DNA of 7,277 nt from Chlamydiia bacterium (GTDB taxonomy: Bacteria > Chlamydiota > Chlamydiia > Chlamydiales > FEN-1388), in assembly GCA_003170575.1 (NCBI GenBank), contig PMZB01000097.1, positions 1-7,277 on the forward strand. Reading direction: 5' to 3'. Positions 1 to 5,429 of this stretch are shown here, piece after piece. Numbering within the stretch: the stretch's first letter is position 1; each line of letters opens with the position of its first letter. A model generated the notes under the pieces. That model ran no database searches. It was not told where the DNA came from and saw only the letters and a list, made by a program, of their open reading frames with translations. Made by a program: the position numbers and the translations under genes.

Positions 1-370
1 CTGCCGCTGGCTTGGCGATGTAAAAACCATGAACCAGGCAGTCATTGAACAAAGCTATACTGCATACGAAAAAGCCAAAGCCCAAGCCTCGTATATAAAA
101 AAACCCTATGCGAAAAAATCCAATGCTCCAGCCAAACAAAAAGCCGCTTCGGATGAAACAGCCCCTCTTGAGTTAAAGTTTGATCTCTCAAAATTTCGGG
201 CATCTCATGTGCTGACCCTGGCAAAACTGCTCCCCAAAACTCCAGGCAAAGACAAGGTTTCGATCCTGTTTTTCAAGGGTGACGTGGAAGTCGCTTCGCT
301 TCAGCTTCCCCAAATCCAGCTTGATCCCTCATGTGAGAAGAAACTTGCGCAGATCCCGAGCTTGCTATGA
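1..370 (+). CDS. dnaE: DNA polymerase III subunit alpha, C-terminal end (partial, runs off left edge)
   Basis: This is the last 122 codons of the replicative polymerase alpha subunit, open at the left edge (frame from base 2) and ending with TGA at 368-370. It starts at the end of the OB-fold domain (CRWLGDV) and covers the low-complexity Lys/Ala linker and the C-terminal domain, which in this family contacts the clamp-loader tau subunit. It is recognised because it is nearly identical to the longer dnaE-like fragment at 2363-3556, whose upstream domains identify the family. An internal ATG at 29 has no role as a start, since the frame continues upstream through it. The catalytic part should lie outside the window, so this may be the end of the intact gene, but that cannot be seen here. 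It converges on the caspase-like operon. Confidence 0.9.
   Translation, partial: CRWLGDVKTMNQAVIEQSYTAYEKAKAQASYIKKPYAKKSNAPAKQKAASDETAPLELKFDLSKFRASHVLTLAKLLPKTPGKDKVSILFFKGDVEVASLQLPQIQLDPSCEKKLAQIPSLL
1..370 (+). repeat. Direct repeat, left copy (dnaE 3' end)
   Basis: Aligns without gaps to 3187-3556. I count 7 mismatches by eye: 38, 40, 84, 90, 96, 308 and 366 (positions approximate to within a base or two). The true repeat is longer, because it continues leftward out of the window. Rightward, similarity falls away within a few bases of the stop codon. Confidence 0.9.
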
Positions 371-371
371 A

Positions 372-398
372 CTATTCCCCTCCTTCGTCGGGGAATAG
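372..398 (+). terminator. Stem-loop directly after dnaE stop
   Basis: A perfect 9-bp stem (CTATTCCCC / GGGGAATAG) with a 9-nt loop begins two bases after the dnaE TGA. No T-run follows, so it is not a textbook intrinsic terminator. It may still end dnaE transcription or stabilise its 3' end. Being symmetric, it can also form in the transcript of the convergent caspase-like operon. Confidence 0.5.
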
Positions 399-402
399 GA
401 CA

Positions 403-429
403 GCCCTTACAAACCCGAGCTTTAAGGGC
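403..429. terminator. Second stem-loop between convergent genes
   Basis: A perfect 7-bp inverted repeat (GCCCTTA / TAAGGGC) with a 13-nt loop lies 5 nt after the first stem-loop and 30 nt beyond the stop codon of the minus-strand caspase-like gene. It lacks a U-tract on either strand. It is a plausible transcription end or mRNA 3' stabiliser for either convergent unit; which one is not decided by the sequence. Confidence 0.4.
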
Positions 430-459
430 AATAGTAACTCAAAGAATTCATTTTTTTAT

Positions 460-1323
460 TCAACTTTGCTCAATAGAATAAATCGGATGTTGATCACAGT
501 GGAAAACTTCTTCTGCAATTTTGGCAGTTGTAAACGTCGTAAGCTTGAATATTTTATCCCACGATACGGCCTCATCTGCCCCTAACTGCTGGACAGACCT
601 TAAAAAACCTTGGCTAAAAGTCCCCCCCCAAGATGGTGTACATGTTGCATATTCTCCTGCTTCAGCTGCCGCTGAAGATGCGATACCGCGAAATGATAAC
701 AAAAGTTTACAAAATCCCTTTAAATCATCTGATTTTTTTAAGAAAAACGACTGACCACGTATATCTTGCATTCTTTTCTCTGGATAGGAGTTACAACAAT
801 CGAACAATACTAATGCACTTCTTTTCTTTTTGCTCTTCAAGCAAGATATAACATTTCCTCCAAATACCTCTTTCTTCTTGATATTCATGGTTGGCCAGCA
901 TGTATTTAGTTTAATGTCATTAAAACCATGCCCAGAGTAATAAAACACAATGATGTCTTTTGATCTTGTATTGAGATTCTTCAAAGCTTCAGTGATATCA
1001 GTAGTTGTAAAAGTCTTTCCCTTCAGAACCAAAGTTTCAAGACTAAAACCCATTCCTTCAGCTATCACATCAAAACTCTTCTGTATATCTTTTACATCAA
1101 CTTCTACTGATTTGCCAATACCATAGTCCTTGGTATTAGCGACAATTAAAAGATGGAGACAGGGAATCTTCAGCCATTGTTGAATATGGTCTATCGTGCT
1201 GTGGTCAATACCCTGTGCGTGCTTCCCTCGATCAGAAAAATGAACTTGTACCTCAGCCCCTGGGGATATTGCCCCAAATATCTCATTGAAGGTAAATAAG
1301 ATTAAAAAAAATGTCTTCTTCAT
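460..1323 (-). CDS. Secreted caspase-like (peptidase C14 / metacaspase-type) cysteine protease with intact His/Cys dyad
   Basis: A 287-residue protein with an N-terminal signal peptide (Lys2-Lys3, then hydrophobic FFLILF; likely cleavage near Ala18), followed by a caspase-hemoglobinase fold. Visible marks are the beta-strand HLLIVAN (57-63), the catalytic His132 in YYSGHGF, and LVLFDCCNSY with Asp175 and the presumed nucleophile Cys177. A later segment (about 213-242, GIASSAAAEAGEYAT then GGTF) matches the substrate-pocket region of the family. This arrangement is typical of metacaspase-like enzymes, which usually cleave after basic residues; the specificity here is inference. The signal peptide argues for action outside the cytoplasm, perhaps on host or envelope proteins, rather than as a cytoplasmic defence effector. 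ATG at 1323 overlaps the upstream stop (ATGA) and has a strong ribosome binding site. A G8 tract lies at codons 232-234. Confidence 0.88.
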   Translation of the reverse strand: MKKTFFLILFTFNEIFGAISPGAEVQVHFSDRGKHAQGIDHSTIDHIQQWLKIPCLHLLIVANTKDYGIGKSVEVDVKDIQKSFDVIAEGMGFSLETLVLKGKTFTTTDITEALKNLNTRSKDIIVFYYSGHGFNDIKLNTCWPTMNIKKKEVFGGNVISCLKSKKKRSALVLFDCCNSYPEKRMQDIRGQSFFLKKSDDLKGFCKLLLSFRGIASSAAAEAGEYATCTPSWGGTFSQGFLRSVQQLGADEAVSWDKIFKLTTFTTAKIAEEVFHCDQHPIYSIEQS

Positions 1324-2123
1324 TCCTCCTCCCTGATGTCAGCTTCAGAAAATGAATATTGCTTAGTTGGTGTAAAGCATGATTGTTCTAATAAATGATT
1401 GTGTACGACTTCGGGAAGATCACGAAGCAAGATCGGATGAGGTTTATCTGCTCCTCGACTACCAATATACTTTAGTAGAGCTTCAGTAAAGACGCCAAAC
1501 ATGCAATCTTTCCTTTTATTTAATCTCATTCCATAGGATTGTTCTCGCTGTTTATTGGAGCATATAGTCAAATGTCCCTTTTCCAATAACCAGATACGCT
1601 TTAACTTATTAATAAGTCGCTTACTTTTAACTTTTCCCAATGGTGCTCCGAAAAAACGTCGTATAATTGCGTTTGCATCGAAAACTTCATTGTAGGAGTC
1701 AGAAAAAACGAGCGAAAGACGAGCATTTTTAGAGCGCACCTTATTAGCGAGAAGATCAAGCGACACATCTTGGGCGCCAAGTTTTATAAGAGGCCATAAA
1801 CCATTATAGGCAAGATTTTCTGGATTAGATCCCGAATAGTAAACAACAGCTAGATTTCTGTGATTAATTTTAGAGCACCATTTATCTATTGTGCTCATCG
1901 AGATCTTATTACACTCTAGCTGTAAAATATGAGTATGCTTTCCAATAGCTTTCCCAATAGATTTAAATGTTCTTTTGATGTTCATTGCGTCGATTTCATG
2001 GAGTCCTTGAGCTGTTCCTTTTTCGTAGAGAATCAAGATCTGAAAGTCGCCACCGGAAGCAGCATAACAAAGGGACATCAAAGGCAAGCACAGTTGCAGC
2101 AAAAAAAAGTATAAGCCACGCAT
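1320..2123 (-). CDS. Secreted caspase-fold pseudoenzyme (catalytic His and Cys replaced)
   Basis: A 267-residue protein starting at ATG 2123, chosen because GAAGGA lies 7 nt upstream and the N-terminus is then a signal peptide (MRGLYFF..., probable cleavage after CYA at 19-21). A longer frame opens at 2195 but would bury the signal. The protein parallels its neighbour: FQILILYE (27-34), an alpha helix at 46-62, YYSGSN (95-100) where the partner has the catalytic YYSGHG, a shared LWP motif (109-111), and LVFSDSYN (138-145) where the partner has LVLFDCCN. The catalytic His thus becomes Ser99 and the Cys pair becomes Ser143-Tyr144, so protease activity is very unlikely. The flanking strands and C-terminal pocket region (FGVFTEALL) are kept, which suggests a folded, selected protein. 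Inference: a regulator, inhibitor, decoy or heterodimer partner of the downstream active protease. Confidence 0.78.
   Translation of the reverse strand: MRGLYFFLLQLCLPLMSLCYAASGGDFQILILYEKGTAQGLHEIDAMNIKRTFKSIGKAIGKHTHILQLECNKISMSTIDKWCSKINHRNLAVVYYSGSNPENLAYNGLWPLIKLGAQDVSLDLLANKVRSKNARLSLVFSDSYNEVFDANAIIRRFFGAPLGKVKSKRLINKLKRIWLLEKGHLTICSNKQREQSYGMRLNKRKDCMFGVFTEALLKYIGSRGADKPHPILLRDLPEVVHNHLLEQSCFTPTKQYSFSEADIREEE
1324..1333 (-). promoter_or_regulatory. Ribosome binding site inside the upstream gene's last codons
   Basis: The transcript reads GGGAGGAGGA immediately before the ATG of the active caspase-like gene. The same bases encode most of the Arg-Glu-Glu-Glu C-terminus of the pseudoenzyme, which ends in the overlapping ATGA. 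This fixes the downstream start and points to translational coupling of the two proteins. Confidence 0.75.
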
Positions 2124-2130
2124 ATAATAA

Positions 2131-2136
2131 TCCTTC
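2131..2136 (-). promoter_or_regulatory. Ribosome binding site deciding the pseudoenzyme start
   Basis: GAAGGA lies 7 nt upstream of ATG 2123. Its spacing, and the signal peptide that begins at this ATG, favour it over the 72-nt-longer frame opening at 2195. Confidence 0.65.
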
Positions 2137-2299
2137 GTACAAAAGCAAATTTTCGTAAAGCCGAACCAACTTCTTTTTAGTACTACGCTGTCCAAAGATA
2201 ACTATATCTATCAATTTCGACTATGCTCGGAATTGTGCTGTCGAGCCTCTTCCTCACAGCGAACCCAATATTTTCCATGCTCAACCTTAACTAAAAGGC

Positions 2300-2328
2300 A
2301 TTTTGGTTCGAGAGTAGAATTTTGTCAA
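2300..2328 (-). promoter_or_regulatory. Candidate sigma70-type promoter of the caspase-like operon
   Basis: On the minus strand a perfect TTGACA (2323-2328) is followed after 17 nt by CAAAAT (2300-2305), which matches 4 of 6 consensus bases. It would give a leader of roughly 165 nt before the ATG at 2123. The -35 box is convincing, the -10 only fair. It lies just outside the truncated dnaE copy, which starts at 2363, so the cassette appears to carry its own promoter. Confidence 0.4.
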
Positions 2329-2334
2329 CAAAAT
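2319..2334. promoter_or_regulatory. 16-bp palindrome overlapping the -35 box (candidate operator)
   Basis: ATTTTGT-CA-ACAAAAT is an inverted repeat with 7-nt arms and a 2-nt centre. It contains the TTGACA of the candidate promoter in full, so a dimeric DNA-binding protein here would block RNA polymerase. The regulator is unknown and none is encoded in the window. AT-rich short palindromes also occur by chance. Confidence 0.3.
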
Positions 2335-2362
2335 CCACGCCCCAAATTTATTGCGTGAATGA

Positions 2363-3556
2363 CTGCAAGCGAGTACGGAAAAAGTGGCGCGCCTGATGCA
2401 TGAAGCCCAGCAATTAAAAATCTTGTGCCTTCCGCCAGACATTAATGATTCAGAAAATGTCTTTCGTGCCACATCAGAGGGTATTCGGTTTGCACTTTCT
2501 GCTATCAAAGGCGTGGGAACTCAAGTTGTCGAGTCTCTGTGTGAAGAGCGCCAAAAAAGGCCCTATTCTGGTCTCTACGATTTTGTGCACAGGAGTGATC
2601 AGAAAAAGGTGGGAAAAAAGGCAATAGAACTCCTTATCGACGCAGGCTGTTTTGATCGGTTTTCTTGGACTAGAGATGAATGCCTCTCAACGCTTGAAGT
2701 TATGTATGATGATGTTCAGAAAACGAAAAAAGACCAAGAACGCGGGATATTTTCTTTGTTTGATGAAACCCCAGGGGATATCCCCAAAGCATACCTAAAG
2801 CCAATACAGCCGAAAAGAACCCGATCAGAAGAGGATCTTCTGCTCAGAGAAAAAACCCTTCTTGGACTATTTGTGAGAGGACATCCACTTACAATATACC
2901 AAAAACAACTTCAGTCCTTATGCTGCCTTTCCTTTAAACAAGCAGAGGCTCTCGGAGAAGGCTCTGTGTTCCGTATGGCGTTTATTGTGGAAACAGTCAC
3001 AACAAAGTTTTCCTCAAAGTCAAAGAAAAAATTTGCTATTCTTACGCTCTCAGATGCAGAAGGAAATGTGCTTGAACTACCTATCTGGCCCGAACTTTTT
3101 GAGACCAATCAAGATCTTCTCACAGAAAACCGAATGCTTTTTGGCGTATTTTCTAAGGAAAAAAGAGACTCCGAGCTTACCCTCTCCTGCCGCTGGCTTG
3201 GCGATGTAAAAACCATGAACCAGACGGTCATTGAACAAAGCTATACTGCATACGAAAAAGCAAAAGCTCAAGCATCGTATATAAAAAAACCCTATGCGAA
3301 AAAATCCAATGCTCCAGCCAAACAAAAAGCCGCTTCGGATGAAACAGCCCCTCTTGAGTTAAAGTTTGATCTCTCAAAATTTCGGGCATCTCATGTGCTG
3401 ACCCTGGCAAAACTGCTCCCCAAAACTCCAGGCAAAGACAAGGTTTCGATCCTGTTTTTCAAGGGTGACGTGGAAGTCGCTTCGCTCCAGCTTCCCCAAA
3501 TCCAGCTTGATCCCTCATGTGAGAAGAAACTTGCGCAGATCCCGAGCTTGCTGTGA
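2363..3556 (+). pseudogene. dnaE: 5'-truncated duplicate of dnaE (C-terminal third of Pol III alpha)
   Basis: The frame is open from just after a TGA (2360-2362) to TGA 3554-3556, about 397 codons, against well over 1,100 for complete DnaE; the PHP, palm and most of the fingers domains are missing. Counting from GTG 2384, the order is the end of the fingers (MHEAQQ...LPPDIN), the helix-hairpin-helix region (about 38-92, AIKGVG), the LLGLFVRGHPL linker motif (159-169), the OB fold (about 194-275) and the C-terminal tau-binding part. Upstream codons before the GTG (QASTEKV) still read like dnaE, so 2384 is an internal Val codon rather than a real start. The fragment cannot polymerise DNA. There are no internal stops or frameshifts, so it is either recent or still selected. 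Copy 1 (1-370) matches its last 370 bases. Confidence 0.85.
3187..3556 (+). repeat. Direct repeat, right copy (dnaE 3' end)
   Basis: Partner of the repeat at 1-370, in the same orientation, about 3.2 kb away. Together with the rest of the dnaE fragment (2363-3186) it brackets the caspase-like operon. Recombination between the copies would delete the operon and leave one dnaE 3' end. Confidence 0.9.
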
Positions 3557-3769
3557 ACTGTACGTCCTTAAAAAAACGGACAGGCTAAAGATTCTGTAAA
3601 AAACCCTTCCAAATAATGCTGTGAAAGGTAAAGAATTTGCTTCGTTGGACGCACAGAACACATATCTTCGATGCGAGGAAATCTAAGAGCCGATTGCTTT
3701 TTTTAATAAGATTTGCAAACCAATCCGTAGACCAGATACGATAGATTTTCACCTTACGAAACACTCTAA

Positions 3770-3799
3770 TTGAAATATTTCGCTCTCAAGACATATAGT
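3770..3799 (+). promoter_or_regulatory. Sigma70-type promoter for the SDR gene
   Basis: TTGAAA (3770-3775) and TATAGT (3794-3799) each match 5 of 6 consensus bases and are 18 nt apart. Transcription would start near 3806, leaving a short leader of about 20 nt with AGGG 8-9 nt before the ATG at 3827. The rest of the 3557-3826 gap shows no gene. Confidence 0.6.
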
Positions 3800-3826
3800 G
3801 CAGTTACAGAAAAATAGGGTAAAAAC

Positions 3827-4576
3827 ATGAAATTGTTGGCAAAAACTGCAGCGATAACAGGCGGAACAAGTGGAATTGGGTTAGCGATCGCGAAAGAATT
3901 CCTAGCTGAAGGAGCCAAAGTGGCCGTGTTCGGGAAAAGCCAAAAATCGTCAGATACAGCAAAAAAAGAACTCGACAACAACAATGCCTTAATTATGGTT
4001 GGAGATGTTACAAAACTACATGACCTAGACAAAATCTATGAAACGTTCTGTAGTCAATACGGGAACCTGGATATCCTTGTCGTCAATGCCGGCATCTTTA
4101 AGCCTAGCCCATTACTCCTCACAGACGAAAAGTCTTTTCAAGAGATTATGGACACCAATCTCAAAGGAGCCTTCTTTTCGGTGCAAAGAGCTCTTCCCTT
4201 TCTCAATAACAATGGGTCCATAATACTCATTGCATCTACCTCTACGAAGCAAGGGTGTGTTGATTTCTCAGTCTACAATGCCTCAAAAGCAGCGCTAATC
4301 TCCCTGACACAATCATTTGCAGCCGAATTGCTTCAACGCCACATCCGCGTCAACTCAATTTCTCCAGGTTTTATTCGAACCCCCCTCCAGGACAAAGTGG
4401 GAATAACCGAAGAAATGATCATACAAGTAGAGAGTTCCATTCCCATGAAACGATGCGGAAAACCTAACGAAATTGCAAAAGCAGCAGTTTTTTTGGCTTC
4501 AAATGATTCAAGCTATATGACAGGCGCAGACTTGCTCATTGATGGGGGGCTAATAAACATTTCTCCTCCTTTTTAG
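3827..4576 (+). CDS. Classical short-chain dehydrogenase/reductase (SDR, FabG-like)
   Basis: A complete 249-residue NAD(P)-dependent oxidoreductase, the usual length for classical SDRs. The Rossmann cofactor motif TGGTSGIG is at 11-18, the adenine-contact GDV at 59-61, and the structural NAG at 87-89. The catalytic set is Asn111, Ser137, Tyr150 and Lys154 (YNASK), with SPG at 179-181 and the C-terminal GADLLIDGG at 233-241. Lys37 after the second strand hints at NADPH rather than NADH. FabG itself is possible, but no fatty-acid genes are nearby and the same motifs occur in many sugar, alcohol and antibiotic reductases, so the substrate is not assigned. It has its own promoter. Its last 13 codons overlap the convergent HAD gene. 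A role in processing the nearby NRPS product is only an inference from position. Confidence 0.93.
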   Translation: MKLLAKTAAITGGTSGIGLAIAKEFLAEGAKVAVFGKSQKSSDTAKKELDNNNALIMVGDVTKLHDLDKIYETFCSQYGNLDILVVNAGIFKPSPLLLTDEKSFQEIMDTNLKGAFFSVQRALPFLNNNGSIILIASTSTKQGCVDFSVYNASKAALISLTQSFAAELLQRHIRVNSISPGFIRTPLQDKVGITEEMIIQVESSIPMKRCGKPNEIAKAAVFLASNDSSYMTGADLLIDGGLINISPPF

Positions 4577-5429
4577 CCTCTAAATCGCTTAACCATTTGT
4601 GGTCTTTTCGAAGACAGGCAAATTGCACTTCCGCCCCTTGCACATCGAGCTTTCCAGGAAGCATCTCTACCCCTTTATAATGATATCCCTGAAAGGGAAT
4701 TCCATATTGACGTAAGGCAGCTTCAACTGGAATAACATTGGACATCTTATCATCGATAAAGAAAACTTTTCTCGGTTTTAGCTGAACTTGCTTTAAAAAT
4801 CGAACTAACAAATCACCTTTCGTCTGTTTCTCATTTCCAAGAAATATGATTCCATTCTTAAAAAGAGAATAATCGCTTTCGTTTTTGCCCTCATCGTCAA
4901 AATAAATAATTTGCTTTTGAGGAATGGAAATGGAGAAGTCAATATTAAATTGTTTAAGGACATTTACCCTCCAATCCTCCGCGTTTTCAATGACCCCAAA
5001 TTTTCCTGTCCGTGCCGCTGTTAGAGCTATCGTTTTGACTCCTCTATCTTGCAGTTCTTTGATAAGCTGGGGAATTGCTGGCTCGACCAACATTCTTTGA
5101 GCCGTACCTAACATAATACTCATCAGATAAGGAATTTCGTTTGGATCAATATCACTCCATGAAACGGGGCGAAAACATGCTCCACAAGGGCGTAAAACCA
5201 GGTCTTTATACGTAATCAATACATCATCTACATCGAACACAACCAGCGTATCTGGGTTCCCTCGATTCAGTTCTGATCGGATATCGTCAAAAGATTGGAT
5301 TGAAATAATTCTGGTTTGAGTGTTGAGCGCAACAGATCCTTCTTTTAACAGCGGAGCTCGCGACATAAACCATATAAGTCCAGTAACAAGAACGCAAATG
5401 AGTAATACGAAAAGATAACTACGTTTCAT
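4536..5429 (-). CDS. Membrane-anchored HAD-superfamily phosphatase-like protein (DUF2608 type)
   Basis: A 297-residue protein starting at ATG 5429, preferred over the longer frame from 5504 because it begins with a clean membrane anchor or uncleaved signal (SYLFVLLICVLVTGLIWFMS, 4-23). HAD motifs follow in order: DVDD (66-69, nucleophile Asp66 and acid Asp68), Thr137 in ALTAAR, Lys204 in QTKGD, and FIDDK (225-228) with the Mg-binding acids Asp226-Asp227. The protein is therefore probably an active phosphohydrolase facing the periplasm. The architecture resembles the DUF2608 family that I recall from chlamydia-like bacteria and Legionella; that family name is from memory. The start overlaps the NRPS stop by 11 nt, with AAGGAAGAG upstream inside the NRPS end, so it is probably co-translated. 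Its substrate is unknown. Confidence 0.78.
   Translation of the reverse strand: MKRSYLFVLLICVLVTGLIWFMSRAPLLKEGSVALNTQTRIISIQSFDDIRSELNRGNPDTLVVFDVDDVLITYKDLVLRPCGACFRPVSWSDIDPNEIPYLMSIMLGTAQRMLVEPAIPQLIKELQDRGVKTIALTAARTGKFGVIENAEDWRVNVLKQFNIDFSISIPQKQIIYFDDEGKNESDYSLFKNGIIFLGNEKQTKGDLLVRFLKQVQLKPRKVFFIDDKMSNVIPVEAALRQYGIPFQGYHYKGVEMLPGKLDVQGAEVQFACLRKDHKWLSDLEAKKEEKCLLAPHQ

Noticed and set aside
29..370. ATG at 29 as the start of a separate 113-residue protein
   Set aside because: The frame is open to the window edge and the residues before it match the dnaE copy at 3188-3214, so it is an internal Met.
2124..2195. N-terminal 24-residue extension of the pseudoenzyme
   Set aside because: It would place a charged stretch before the signal peptide, and it lacks the ribosome binding site seen before ATG 2123.
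2224..2295. Small plus-strand ORF of 23 codons that looks like a signal peptide
   Set aside because: It is too short, has no ribosome binding site, and lies antisense to the operon leader; hydrophobic frames are common in such AT-rich DNA.
3661..3760. Possible terminator or small RNA around the T7 run after the dnaE copy
   Set aside because: Only 4-5 bp imperfect stems can be formed next to the T-run, and no promoter is positioned for an RNA gene.
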